A stretch of 64,000 nt of DNA from Quercus robur (GCF_932294415.1 NC_065541.1:52802290-52866289), one strand, 5' to 3'. Positions 14,899-27,484 are shown, counted from the stretch's first letter. A program made the numbers and translations. Notes: generated by a model from the sequence alone, not told the origin.

Positions 14899-15699
14899 GT
14901 TGTTTATGTTTTTCCTTATGCTGAACTTGTAAACATCTGTACCTTGCTTATGTTTGTTCTGGTTTTCAGTTCAACTTGATTTTGACCATTTGAGACATTT
15001 CAATGGCTTTTGGTGCTTGGAACTAAAAGTTAAATCTATTCAGATAAGAGTCTTGAATATATAGACTTCTAATGCCCCTCCCCCCACTCCTTTTTATTGT
15101 TCTAGTCATCTTTGATAATGTTAGAAGTAAAATTGATATTATTTCAGGATCTGAAAACTGTGAAGTTATAATGTAAAATGGAAAATTTAATAAGGTTAGA
15201 ACATTTTGAGGTGTGTTATAACTATGCATATTGTCACCTATGACCAATTCGTTGAGTCTTCTTGTCAGTGCCAAGTTCTCAAGCATGTTTATTTTTTAGG
15301 ACTAAACCTCAATAGATGGCCATAAAGTTAAATCCTCAATCTGTTTCTTTAATGTGCAGATTGGCAAAAATGATGGTCTGAAAAAGGAAATCCACTCTGC
15401 ACTCATGATTAATAAATGGCAGATGCCTGGCATTCATGAGCTGGTATTGCTGTAGTGAACTAGTGGTTTTCTTTGGGGCTGTCTAATTTGACGGTTAAAA
15501 ACATTTTTTAACTGAAGGAATTGAAGTCATGAGCTGGTTGCATTATTGCTGCCATGTCATGGGCCGTGGGCTAGTTAGCGTATGGCTCAAAGCTCACATT
15601 ACCAATTTATGAATTAAAATTTTCATTTTCATTTTTTAACTTGAATTACGTACATGTATAACTTTGAAGGAAATGTTGGCCATCTAAATTGGAGTCATA
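14899..15699 (+). other. 3' flank of the zinc-knuckle gene
   Basis: This holds the 3' UTR and intergenic DNA. A short segment at 15361-15450 is bounded by a 'tgtgcag' acceptor-like and a 'ctggtattg' donor-like site and could be a downstream or alternative exon. It adds no recognisable domain, so no gene is claimed. Confidence 0.3.
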
Positions 15700-16456
15700 T
15701 AAGGGTTATCAAATAGTCCATGGCCCATGGTCCGACCTAAAAACCCGACAGCCCATCAGGCTAATGGGCGGTCCGGCCTGTTGTTTTTGAGGCCCATGGG
15801 TAGCCCACTAGCCCAGCTCGTTGGCCCAACCCATTGCCCAGTCCATTAACTTAGAATTAATAACAAAAATATATAGGAGATGTATGAAGGATTGATCTTG
15901 AGATATTGTAGAGATATTTCTTAAAAGAACTCTCTCAACCACTAAGATACTTCGAGTAATTGTGCTAAACTTAGTTTATTAAATATATATTTTTCTAGTA
16001 GTCTAGCAAATTTGAATTAACCATTTGATATTTTTTTTATTAAAGATAAAAATAAAAAACTATTTGAAGCCTTAATTAAAAATAATAATAATAAGTTTCC
16101 ATCAACAAAACAAAAAATTAAATTGATTTGACTGTAAAAAAAAAAAGTTGTAATTAAGTATTAAATTCTTTGATTCTTTCCTTTAAAAAAAATAGATTGA
16201 TTATTCCCTTATAAAAAATGATTCTTTCTTTATAAAAATAATAAAATAATATGCTAACACAATCCCATTGGTAGCCCATTAGACCCAACCTAATAGCCTA
16301 GCCCATTTTAGACAAAATGGGCACTGCCCATGGGTAGGGTTGTAGGCTGGGGTTTTCTCTTTTGGCCTACCCGACCCAACCCGTTAACTAGTTAATAGTC
16401 CATTGTGCCCCTGGGCCAAGTAGAAATGGGCCGGGCCAGCCCATTAACGACCCTTA
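15700..16456. mobile_element. hAT-type non-autonomous DNA transposon, 757 bp, TSD GAGTCATA
   Basis: The element begins TAAGGGTTAT and ends ACGACCCTTA. The terminal seven bases (TAAGGGT/ACCCTTA) are perfect inverted repeats with weaker homology inward. Identical 8-bp GAGTCATA copies flank it at 15692-15699 and 16457-16464, the hAT signature. Both subterminal regions are packed with AGCCCAT/ATGGGC-type motifs, which resemble subterminal transposase-binding repeats. The centre is AT-rich and has no transposase ORF, so it would depend on an enzyme supplied in trans. Confidence 0.85.
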
Positions 16457-16464
16457 GAGTCATA

Positions 16465-17719
16465 TAACTCACTAGATATGAGGTCAAAACTCTTCAAAAT
16501 AAAATCATAGTATTCTAAAACACCACTATTGTTTTCAAGATTTTAGAATGGACTTAAGGTAGTTTTGTTTCACTAAGGTTTTTAGTTGTCCAGTTAGAAA
16601 GGGATAGTCATTTCAAAGTTAGAAAAGGTATGCTTAAAGGTTCGAAGTGATAGTTTAATTGTGGAGGTTAGACCTGGCAAATAGGTTGGGTTGATTGGAT
16701 TTGACTTTGGTCTAGTTTGATTTGAGCCAAATCAAGTTCGGGTTAGAAATAAGTTCTCTTAAATGAGTTGAAAAATCCATAATACCTACCTAGTCTTTTT
16801 AGGATTTGATCAACCCGATCTCTCTCTCTCTTTCTCTCTCTCTCTCACATATATAAAATTTCACAAAAAAAGAACCTAATGATACTGTTTTTTTCCTCTA
16901 TTTAATACAAATAAAAGAACAAATAAACAAAAACATTATGCATATAACGTTGAGCATGTGTGTATTTGCCTTCAAAATGTCATTTGATTTGACTAATACA
17001 CATAAGATTGTAGAGGGAACAATTTGTCATCAACTGGCCATGAACAGATTATCAATTGAGTTGGGAATGAGTTTAGTAGTTTTGTAGAATTTAGGGATGG
17101 TAACGATGGAAGGTGGCAGTGATGGCCAAATCTCTATATCAAGTATCGAAAACAAAAATTCACTTTGATAAAAGGTCAACCTATGTGACTTGGGAGTCAA
17201 CTTGACTTTATATTTCAATAGATCGGGTTTGAGTTGACCCTTTTTTTATGGGTCAAAAAATCCTCACCAATACCCATATTTTCTCTTTGGATTCAAGAAG
17301 GTTATTTGGTCCGAGTCGAATTTAGCCAGGTTTAAGGAAATCTAATGTGCATACCCATGTTTTGCCCTAATCAAATATATTTGACATGGAATTCCTAAAA
17401 TTTAACAAGATAAGAGGGTCTTCAATGTATAATATTTAACGAGTTGAGAAAGTTTAGTTGCACAACAAAATTGTGGTGACTATGTATAATCTATATTATT
17501 TAATTTCTTTTTGACGACTGACATCTTAGCTTCCTGTGAAAAATAAATGTTATGACTAACGAGATTTTGTTATGGTCGTAGAAGAAATCTAAGGAATATG
17601 GATCGGAGTCTTTGGAAAAGGTTTTTATAATGGGCAGTTGTTGTTTTCAATAAATAAAAACGACTGTCGTTTGATGATATAATTAAAACATTTTATCTTC
17701 TTGGTCCGCAAGGTAGAGA
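16465..17719. other. Intergenic AT-rich region
   Basis: Nothing supported is seen apart from a CT microsatellite at about 16819-16846. The text around 16680-17340 ('gggttgattggatttgac', 'gatcgggtttgagttgaccc') contains repeated 'gggtt.ga' words and looks like decayed transposon DNA of unknown type. Confidence 0.3.
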
Positions 17720-18020
17720 CCCAAGAATCTGAATAATAAGCAAAAAACTCTGCCGCCGTTTCAAAGAACTTTAAACGGAGAAAAATAAGTGAGCGATCCT
17801 CCAAACGACGGCGTTGCAGCTTTTTGAAGAATTGGAATCGACGTCGTATCGAAGGTTTCTATATTCCAATCTCTTTGCAATTTTCTCTGCTATTTCATTT
17901 CTGCAACAACGGAATGGCACGTGCCATTTGGATATCCTTCTGGAAAGTTCCAATGTGCTGCTTCCAGCTTCGGAGGAAGATTCTGAATCCACATTTTTAA
18001 CGCTTCAATGGCAGAGTTGG
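17720..18020 (+). other. Possible non-coding 5' exon
   Basis: GC content rises around 'ctctgccgccgtttcaaag' and 'ccaaacgacggcgttgcag', typical of a plant 5' leader. The stretch ends 'ggcagagttg' followed by a good donor (gtaatatg) at about 18021. It could be the first exon of the gene whose coding exons start at 20546. In one reading it is open for about 69 codons (17814-18020), but no domain is recognised. Confidence 0.35.
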
Positions 18021-18284
18021 TAATATGCATCAATATTTAGTTTAATTCATTGTCGAAAAAACAGTTGGTATAGAAAAGAAAATTGAATTGCTGTTTGCCT
18101 TTGACTTCTTAATTTGCAATATATATATTTAATGAACCATTTATTGAAGTTACTTTTTTTGGTCTATGCATAGTGAAAATTGTAGAATCTTTGTTATTTT
18201 AAGGTGAATGTAATTGTATAAAGAGGAATTCATTGTATCAATCAATGGCTTACTCTGTAGCTTTTTGTTTGGAATTTGCACTTT

Positions 18285-18530
18285 TAGAAACAAATGTGGA
18301 AAGAGGAGAGCAATTAATGTAGCGGCAAGAAAGAGTGAGTTGATTCAAGTTGAGAGAACGAACAAAGGTAGAGGAAGACCAAAAATAACATTAGTAGTAG
18401 TTAAAAAGGATGTCAATTAAGGAAGTAACAGAGAGTATGACTTTAGATAGAATTGAATGGATGAATTGACTAACCTGTTAAAGATCCGTAGTAATTTTTT
18501 TTTTTTAGGGACTAATTTGTTGTTGTGGAT
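18285..18530 (+). mobile_element. LINE RT C-terminal tail with 3' end
   Basis: The frame reads NKGRGRPKITLVVVKKDVN, the end of a plant LINE-like reverse transcriptase (RGRP-K-T...VVKKD). After one frameshift it continues with 'agtatgactttagatagaa'. The 3' end 'gttaaagatccgtag' and 'ttgttgttgtgg' matches the other dispersed tails in this window. Confidence 0.6.
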
Positions 18531-20545
18531 CTTGGAAAGAATGCAGAAAAGGAAAGGAAAGTGCTTAACAATGGATGAATTTCTTGCATTCTTCTAGAGA
18601 TCCTAATTGAGGCTTAAGAAGTTGTGATTTCATTGACGCGAGCTTGAAATCGGAAGGCATGTATGTGTTTCTATATGATATCCAAAAGGATGAGTTGTGA
18701 TAACCCACCTAGCCTCTTTGTTAAGATTAAATATCCGAGCCTCCATTGCTTCGACAGTGTTAATGATAACAAATAATATCCTCCACTATTAATGTTTCTC
18801 TGCCCCAGGTCATAGGTTTTGATGTACTTATCTTCAGCTCCTTTTTCTGCTTAGTCACTGCCTATGGTTGAAGATGTGAGATTGGGATCAAATCAATACA
18901 CCCAAGTTAGTCCTTGAGAATGGATGTATGCTGGTTCAATGCCATCTCCTGAAGAACAGTTTGTTATGGTTTAATTTTTCATTTGATCAGACTTCAATCC
19001 AGAGTGCCATGGCTCTCTTATAGTGTGGATTGGCAAAACCTTCGAAAGAATCAGAGAGAGGATGAATCGGTGTAAATAAGGCTTCTGAATGTTTTAAATG
19101 TTTGAACCAACAGTTGAGAGTAGAGCTGTGAAGGCAACTGTCACTACCTTAATTGATGATCTTCTGAAAATGTAGAGTTATATTGATCTTGGAGATCAAG
19201 TATCTTATATTTTCAATGTGGCCATCAAAAAAGTCATTTCTTTCATGCTACTACTGTTTGATGGCTTACAGTGTCTTGGATGATGATAAGAAAGGCATGA
19301 GTTTTTGTTTTTGTTTGTAGGGATATGTTTATAAGGTGCATGTTTCTGTTCTGGCTTGAATCTTTGAACGTGTGATTCAGGCTTTAACTTTTTTCTCCCA
19401 TGAATAAAGAAGGCATTCTTTTGGGCTGGAAAAGTTAGGAGGGCTGCTACTCAGTTGGGGGTTTTCAAGGCCACTGCCCTGACAGCTCTGCATTCCATCT
19501 TTTTACCAAAATCACTATAATGTTCTGCAATGGTAGAGGAAATTAATCATCCCTGTTTCCCTCCTTTGAGATCATGTTCTTAAAGAGATTAACCAAATAT
19601 TTCTCTAGGCTGGTCTATTGTATGGGGGCAAAACTAGGTTTCTAGATTAATTCAAGGTTAAGATATTACAACATTCTTTTTCAAGCTCGTAGGTAGGTAT
19701 CATTTGAATAGTTGTATCAGGCTGTTTGAGATGTAGCATGATGTGCTTTAGTTTACCATATCAATGTGCAAGAAGTTCAAGATAGTTATGTTTAGTACAT
19801 GACAAGTCCAGAAAAGAGAGGAGGAGGGTCAGATTAGTAGGTTGTTTGTAGCCCAAGTTCGGGGTATGGGGTTTAAGGTTCCTATCGAACTTCATGATTA
19901 TTAATTCTTATCTTTTAGCGATTTATTTGATCATTTAACCACCATTGTAATGTCTTTTTGTTCTGGGTTTTGATTAAATAGGATCAATAATCCTATTTTA
20001 AAGGTTCCTTCACTTCCCATTGGGATATCTGCCTGGCTGCTATGAATGCTTCCTATCTTATCTATGATTATAAAGAGGATTGCCTCCTCTTCAAGCCATT
20101 CTTGTGGAGAAGCTAATCAAGCTGATTATTGGTTTGCTGAGTTGACTTATTTTATTTTGTTTTTATTTCAGTGATTTGCTTTGAGTTAGATTACGTTCTT
20201 CCTTTTGAGACCTTGATTTTGTATAATTTTTTTTTTTCCGTCTGTATTTGCTATTTAAAAAAGAAAAAAAAAAAAGAAAAAAAAGAAGAGGAAGAAGATA
20301 AAACCTTGTAACGGAAAGAAATAAGGAAACAGCAAGAGTCAATTCTCTTCATTTCCATGCACATTTTGTGACTACATTAAGGAACACGTGGAGAGAATGT
20401 CAACACGTGGTGTTAAAGGCATCTTTCTTTCTCAAGCATTGCCTTTTAATGCCTCATTTTCATCATAGACTTAGGGTTGAAGTGCTTCTTAGACAGAGAG
20501 GAAGTGAAAGGAAGAACATTTCCAGTGCCATTGAAATTATCCTAT
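18531..20545 (+). other. Intergenic or 5'-intronic sequence
   Basis: This is AT-rich DNA with a few LINE-like words around 19380-20170 but no open domain. If the 17720-18020 exon belongs to the downstream gene, this would be its first intron, with a candidate acceptor at about 20469 or 20475 just upstream of the coding ATG. Confidence 0.3.
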
Positions 20546-23500
20546 ATGGCAGATCAGAAATCATCGGTTGTAATTCCTACCGGCTGCATTTTGAAGAATG
20601 AAGTCCAAAAAGACAGATCTAAACTCTCGGTAATTGAACACCCACGCATCATCATCTGTCTATTTTGATCTTTTAATTTCTGGTGGGGATTTCATCCCTA
20701 TGAGTCCGATATAATCATTATTTTTACTTGCATTATATGATAACATTTTAATTTTTAGTGGTAGATTGATTAAGCCGATATAATTTTGTGGAGATTTTGT
20801 TGCCTAATATGTTATGCTTGCATCGATTTGTTGAATTTAGGGGTACTGAAGTTGGTTGTTTTTCAATGAATTTGAACCGAATCTTTTTGGATTGATGGAA
20901 GTAGACTAGGATTTGATAATTAGACAAGAGAATTTATAATCCTCCTTAGGTATATCTCTGTCAATGGAAATTGGAAATAAATATTGTGAGGATATCCTTA
21001 TTGACCAGTCTTCACTTGTAGATCTTTTTGGCAGGAAAGGTGACCATTTTACCAGCCTAGATGGTCTCCATTCTGATACTGACAACAATGTTCTAGAGTG
21101 GCCCCTTGTCTAAAGTGGAATACCATTTGACAACAAGTCCTTGGAAATACTGTAATTTGAGTCTCTGAACTGTGAAGTAAGTGACTGGTAGCATCAGATG
21201 AGGATCTACAGGGCTTTGTCTTAGCATTTTGCTTTTAGTAATAATGGGATGAAGATATACTGAATCGTAGGCCTTATGATGGAAATGCTTGCCCCTTCAG
21301 CCAACCTAAATGGTAGAAGATTTTCCTCTGTCTCCATGGTATTTATTACCTGATCTGACCAGTTCAAATTGCAGACACTAACAGTCTATTTTTTTTTTTT
21401 TATTTTTTTTTTTTTTTTTTTTTTAAATAAAAATAATGAAAAGGTGGAAGGAAGTAAGAAATAGGGAGGATGGAAAAAAAGGCAAGAAGTTTATTTTCTA
21501 TCGTAAGTGTTTGGTAAGAGGGAAGGAAAAGTGGATGGATCGAAAGTAAATCTTAACTTCCCTTGATTGGTAGATGAGTAGATGAAAGGAAAGAATTTTC
21601 TATATTATTACTAATATTCCTTTTTTAAATAAAGTGGTAATCTTATCAGTTAGGAGGATGGTAAGCAAATTATGAACATATAAAATATTCGAAACACCAC
21701 TTGCTGCTTATTGCTACACTTTGCCTCTGTGTATTTATGAACATTAATATACTTCATTTGGATTCTTCCAGGTGGTCACATTTTCCTGTTGTTGAATTAT
21801 GCATTTAAGAAAATGCATTGTATTTTATGTAGTTTTGTGTTTGTAATCTCGTAGATGAGATGGCATATTGTTTCCTTGAAGACATATGATTGACATTGCT
21901 TACTTGTATCGGATTTTCTGGAAGTAACTAAATTGGACACTTCCAGAGCAGTGTATGACATATTTCTATTAAGCCTGGTGAAATGTCCATGTGTGACCTA
22001 ACATGGGCTCATTCGAGTAATGTATATTTGAAGATATACGGAAGAAAAAAAAGTGATGGAACCTTTTTGTTATGAATTTGTGATAACTCTAATGGAGAAA
22101 TTCTTTTTATGAAAATTGAATGGAATATCTATTAGGAGGGTCATTTCTATGTTTTCATACTATTTAGATCTTTTTATCTGTGTTTATTGGTGATGTGCTT
22201 CCTTGTGCATGGGTGTTTATGACATCTATGGTGGCATTTTTATGATTGTGTCATTATGGGAGCATGCTTATTAATCATATGATGAATGCATAACAATTTT
22301 TTTTTGGGTGAGATGTTTAAGCCCACAAAATTATTAGCTATGATGTGTCCTGCTTCTGTTTGTTTTTTCCACTGTCAGTTGTTAGCTTGATGTAGTAGCC
22401 TTGCTACAAAAGAAATGAAGAAATAATGTAAGAAGGATCTTGACATTGTGGTTAGCAATATTTCTACAAATTGTATCACATGCTTTTCTATGGAAATCTA
22501 CATTTTTTCAAATGCATTGCTTTAACTTCTAGAGCCCAAATTGTATACATATGGAAAAAAATTAGGCTAAGGTTTGGTCAATAAACAGCCTACAATCTAA
22601 CATTTTAGGCTAAGTTTTTTTAGTTAGCTGGTTCTAGCTCATTCTCTAACCAAAGTGGAGCAAGATGTAATACAAAACTTGACCTAGTTAGACTTGTGGG
22701 AATTGAGGTAGGCTATGCATCTATTATATTTTTAAATGAATAGCTACTAGTGCTCAATATAAAACATTCTTCTGTCTTTGCTTCCTCTACCCTTCTACTA
22801 GGATAGGGAATCTTCTTTGTACTTTTCGTAAGGCGACTATGAAGGTATAATCCCAAGTATTATAATTGTGCCATTAAGGATAAATGCACCTATAACCCTT
22901 AAAGTAAGTACTCAAGTTAGAAGTTGTTTAACACCCTGTATGACACAATCTTGTTACAAAGTGCATAAGAGAAAGCCCAGTTTTGACCATTTGATGATAA
23001 AGGCAATAAAGTCATTATTAATTTAATTCTTTTTGTTGGAGAAGGTACTTGCTAGATGTTGAGAACTACTGATTGACGTTCTCATTACAACATCTTGCTT
23101 AGCCTAATCCGCCTTTTGAGAATTTCCACATGTTGGTCATGAATATATATACTATTGGATATTTACCTTTCTCTTGGCTTAAAGGCATAAAGCATAATGT
23201 ATTTGTGAGAAACGTTGTTTTTTCTCAAACAAAGTGGCTCTCAAAGAATACTGGTCTTAACTAGCAGTAAAGATATTTGTAGTAGCTGTACTAAGTGTAC
23301 ATGAGATTTAGCAGTAAGCAACCATCACCGACATCAAGACCTGTAAATAAAAGCTTCAGGGTCTGTGGTTTTGTCAAGTTTTTAGAATTATTTTGAAGGA
23401 TGTGTGCCATCTTGCATTGCAGGCGACAAAGTCTTTCATGAGGATAGGATGGAACTAGTAGTGGTCTCTTTTGTTTTGTTCTTGTCTGTGGGATTGTTCT

Positions 23501-25936
23501 GTTGCTTGTTCTTCTTGTTCTGATTTTGTAACTTTTATTAAAGGGAAACTAGCCCTAGTTCATCGCATCATCATGGTTCAAGTGTTGGAATAGATTCCCA
23601 CTTTGGTCTTTGCATTAAGAACTGGATGTTTCATGCGTGGAACAAATTTTGGTCAACTAAAATATCTTTGCAGAATACTGAATCATTCTTAGACGCTCAG
23701 TGTAACTTTAAGTATTTTTTTCTTTTAGTGCAAATGAGAAATATATGTAGTCGACCCTGACTAATCTGTTGAGGATCTGTAGTTAACCCCAAAAAATTTG
23801 GGACCCTGGCCTTGTTGTTGTTGTCATAGTTCAAATGAGGGATACTAAGAGAGAGAGGTGGTATATGATGAAAGAATCCACAAGTAGCTTTCCTTTTTCT
23901 CATATTGACGTTTATAACACCTGCTATGCCTTAGAGTGTGTTTGGATGGAGGCGGAGGAGGGGTGTAGAGAGAGAACAATGAGAATGGTTTAATGAGCCA
24001 TATTAGGATTTTTTTAGAGGGGGAGGGGGAAGGGTTTGAGGGGATTTGGAGGGGTATCTTACCCCTTCAAACCCTTTATTTTTAATTCCCTCAATTTGGG
24101 GGAAGTTGGAGGGAGAGGAGAGGGGAGGGGTTCCACTTATATAAAAAATGTTTAAATTGTCAATTTTGCCCTTATGATGTCAATTTATATCTATTTCTTT
24201 AAAACTAGAAAATGAGGATAATAATGGTCAAATTATATGATCATTCCCCTTCCCTCTACTCCCCCAACTAAAATTTTTAAAATGTCCAAACAAAGGGGAA
24301 GGACATCTATTCCCCTTCCACTTAATTTTTAAAACATTCAAATAAGGAGTAAGTTTAATCATAACCCTCCCCTCTCCTCCACTCTCCTCAATTTCTCCTT
24401 CTTACCCTCTACTCTCCTCTCCCTCCAAACTTCCAATAGACTTTTTATACAACATGAATACTGAATGTAGTGATCAATATACTCTATTGAATATTTGAAC
24501 TTAGCAGGCCTGATTATTAACATTTTATATCTTCTTTTTTCATTCATTGCTTGGTGTCTTGAGAAATTTTGCTTTTTCATGTATTTTTGTTCCCAGGACC
24601 CCAACAACCCCCCCCCCCCCCCCCCAAAAAAAAAAAAAAAAAAAATATTTGTGCCTAGGACAGGTATGCTGCTCTCCCAATTACTAGGTAACCAAGACTG
24701 AGATCCACTTTCCCTTTTTCCAGCATTTTCTTTCGTAATGGGTATCAAGTTTTCCAGAATGATAAGACCATCTGCCATCTTGGGGTGTTCTCATTCCCCT
24801 AACATATTTCATATTGGAGGCAATTTGAAGGAAGGCAAAGCAATTAACTTAGTCATTCTTTTAGGGTTTTTTAGGTTCAGTTGATCTCTTGAATTTCCAG
24901 GTAAGTGTTATGGCTCTTCTTGTAGAAAGAGCCGATGTTTCTCACTAGCCAATTATTGGTTTTTACCAATGGCTGAACTTGATTGTTCTGGAGGCTTTAA
25001 CTTCCAGAACTTTCACCATGTATTCCCATTCATAATATTTCTGAAAAGTAATTTCACTTGATTGGCATGTTCCTCCTATTGGTTTCCTCAAATAGATGGT
25101 GTACTGCTTAAAGTAAAACTAATTCCTCCTGTCATTTTGCCGTTTATATATTAAGGTCCTCCTCTATGCATTTTTCTATGCGTTTTATGCTAGATGTTGA
25201 GACTTTAATAATATCCCTTTTTTTCTTTTTTCATGTCTGTGACCCTGTAGAAATTGAAAGCCAAGAAAATTGTCAAAAATGCTAGGAGGACTCATTTACT
25301 TATCAAAAAAGCTAGGAGGAAACGTTTGTCAGGCCAAAGCTTAAGGTCGTTGGCTGTCGAAAGGAGCAAAGTCCTCTCAGCTTGGAGGAAGCATTTGCCA
25401 GGTCAGAGCTCAAAGTTGTCAGCTGTTGATCAGGGTAAAGTTCTGAACCTCATAATAACTGAAAACTGTACTTTTTGTTCTCTCTCTCTCTCTCTCTCAG
25501 GGATAATCTATAGGGAAGAATATTTAGATTTATATTTCAATTCATTCGACTACTTTGAATTTTTAAAGATCATCACAAAAGTTTCATCCTTGTCATCAAA
25601 ATTACCTTTCAAACAACATCGAAGATGCTACTGAGATGAGGATCATGTGATACATATTAACGAGTTAATGATTTGTATAAAACATGACTTTGTAAAGTTG
25701 GTATTCATTGCTTCGGAAGAGACATGCTCTCATTTATAACTATATGTTCTCTTCTCGTATGAACTTCTATATCTCCTCTAGGTAAGGAAATCATTGACTT
25801 GGAGGAGAGCACTGGTCCTGAGGGCAGCATTGATTTGGGAGAGAGCACCAAAGCTGATTCCCTGCCTCATCAAGCTGGGCTAGAAGTGGAGCAGGTAGCC
25901 AATTTAGAGAGCAGTGACCTGGTTTCTGCTAACTAA
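20546..25936 (+). CDS. Predicted small basic repeat protein, about 140 aa, three exons
   Basis: Proposed exons are 20546-20629, 25251-25434 and 25782-25936. Junctions are GT-AG and phases match (0, then 1). The N-terminus is MADQKSSVVIPTG. Exon 2 is strongly basic (KLKAKKIVKNARR, KKARRKRLSGQS) and holds internal repeats: the unit 'ARR/WRK-L-GQS-L..LAV' occurs in full at 25311-25379 and again from 25380, with a short earlier copy at 25281. Exon 3 is acidic and also repeats itself (IIDLEESTGPEG then SIDLGESTKAD). The basic block could act as a nuclear localisation signal; that is inference. I do not recognise the family. Open reading continues upstream of the chosen ATG, so another coding exon is possible. 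A real gene is supported by splice-site and phase consistency only. Confidence 0.5.
23750..23825 (+). mobile_element. LINE 3'-tail remnant with (GTT)n
   Basis: The sequence 'ctaatctgttgaggatctgt', then 'ccccaaaaaatttgggaccc', then 'ccttgttgttgttgtc', matches the other LINE termini here. Only the last 75 bp remain. Confidence 0.6.
23945..24445. repeat. Inverted-repeat (MITE-like) element
   Basis: The left end reads 'gtttggatggaggcggagga' with purine-rich G/A tracts. The right end reads 'actctcctctccctccaaac', its imperfect reverse complement. The arms are 100 bp or more of GGAG/CTCC-rich sequence around an AT-rich centre. This resembles the foldback elements that start 'gtgtttggatgg' in many dicots. 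Exact ends and a target duplication could not be fixed. Confidence 0.5.
24608..24645. repeat. Homopolymer block C18-A20
   Basis: A run of about 18 C is followed directly by about 20 A inside the intron of the basic-protein gene. Such a junction is hard to sequence, so its length here is uncertain. Confidence 0.9.
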
Positions 25937-26333
25937 TTAAAGCCAGTCCCTGACTCCTAAAACAGTTTTAAGCTGTACTAATAAGTCAAAAAGTGAAACC
26001 TATTAACTTTCTTTGTCTGCATAAAGATGGAACTCATTTCTAAACTCCACCTTTTTTGAATTCACCTTTGTAGTATATGTTTAAACCATTATATCCTTTG
26101 CGTTGGGGTTTTTAATCAACTTAAATTGATAATTTTGGTTTATGTAGTTAGTACTAGTTTGCACCCTAATTTCCATTTGTGATATATGCACAAAATGAAT
26201 TTTAGTTATCAGGTTTTTATTATTTCTTTTGGAGAAGTTAGTTATTTGGTGGAAGAAAAATTTTCTTCCTAAAGCCCATCACTAGTGATGATTGTCTAGT
26301 GGGTGCCACTTTTGCTAGGGAAGTTGATGAGTA

Positions 26334-26463
26334 ATGCTAGAATCACAACTCTTATTACAACTTGTTCATGTGGCAAGTTGTGGGTGGTGGACCCACCACT
26401 TTTACTCCACCACTCACGACTTGCCACATAAGCAAGTTGCGGCAAAAGTTATGGTCATAGCAT
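26334..26463. repeat. Short foldback element (130 bp)
   Basis: Arms of about 55 bp are near-perfect reverse complements: the left contains 'catgtggcaagttgtgggtg', and the right contains 'ccactcacgacttgccacat'. They are separated by about 20 bp and end in ATGCTA/TAGCAT. A related single arm ('cacaacttgctacggtggca') occurs at about 9508. The structure is that of a MITE; no clear target duplication was found. Confidence 0.6.
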
Positions 26464-27484
26464 TTTCTTAAATTGATACTGTAAAAGTGCTTTTGAAGTT
26501 TGAAATCCAAAAGTCTGGATCCTCTCTTTTCTTATTTTATGGGATTATGGTTAGGGTATAGTATAAATAGTTGAACATTTATTATAGTTTCATAAATAAA
26601 GAAAGAAAGAAGAAAGAAAAAGAAAAAAAAGAGAATAAGGTTAGAGTCGATAACAACCCATAAATGCAGGTAATTGCTTATCATTGAAGCGTGGATGTTA
26701 TATTCTCTTATCCAAAAAATGTAGGTTCTATTTGGTTGAAGGCTCTAAATTTTATCACTAACTAGTTGTAAACTTATGCGATGCTCAGAAAAATTTGAAG
26801 ATTTATTTTTTTGTTAAGTGAAAAATAAAAATAGTAAATAAGACTTATAAGTGTTAGTTTTAAACATTTCTTAAAATGATGTGATTATTTTCTAATAATA
26901 TAATAGATACAATATATTAAATTTTCTGAATTAAGTTATCTATATTAGTTATTTGAAAGTGTTTTAAATTTTGGAAGTGTTTTTTTTTTTTTTTAAAGGA
27001 AACATAATGCATTTTAAAATCAATTATTATATAAGGCAATATATTTTGTAAATAATGTAATGTATGGTTGAAATTTGTTTCTAGTGCTCCTTGTAAATAG
27101 TTCGTTCATCCTTTATATGTTTTTATTTTTATTATTATTTTATTTATCTGAGATAGAATTATTCTCTAAGCCTAATCGAAGTGTATATATGTAAAACTTC
27201 CTCTTAGAAACTTGAATCCCAACTCTTATCCCTTCACACCTACAAACACTTATACTTGTAGAGTGACCATCATGCTAAGGGTGCGCGATGGTATCCTTTA
27301 TATGTTTTGAATGACCTAAAAAAGAAGCTAATATAAGTGAATTTATAACTTATATTATAAAAATAAATAAATACAAGATTTTAATAACGTAAGAAAAATA
27401 TAATTTTATCAAGAACTTACCAATAATTGTCAATGAAGCAGCTCATCTTTCTACACAAACGTCTCCTCCTAATGCATCAATAAA

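Larger units (their letters stand above)
20630..25250 (+). other. Long intron of the basic-protein gene
   Basis: The intron runs from a 'gtaatt' donor to a 'ccctgtag' acceptor. It holds poly-T runs (about 21391-21424), a LINE tail (23750-23825), an inverted-repeat element (about 23945-24445) and a C-run followed by an A-run (24608-24645). No coding exon is recognised between, although one could be missed. Confidence 0.4.

Noticed and set aside
17771..17992. 73-codon minus-strand frame
   Set aside because: It is antisense to a probable 5' exon with a good plus-strand donor and has no recognised domain.
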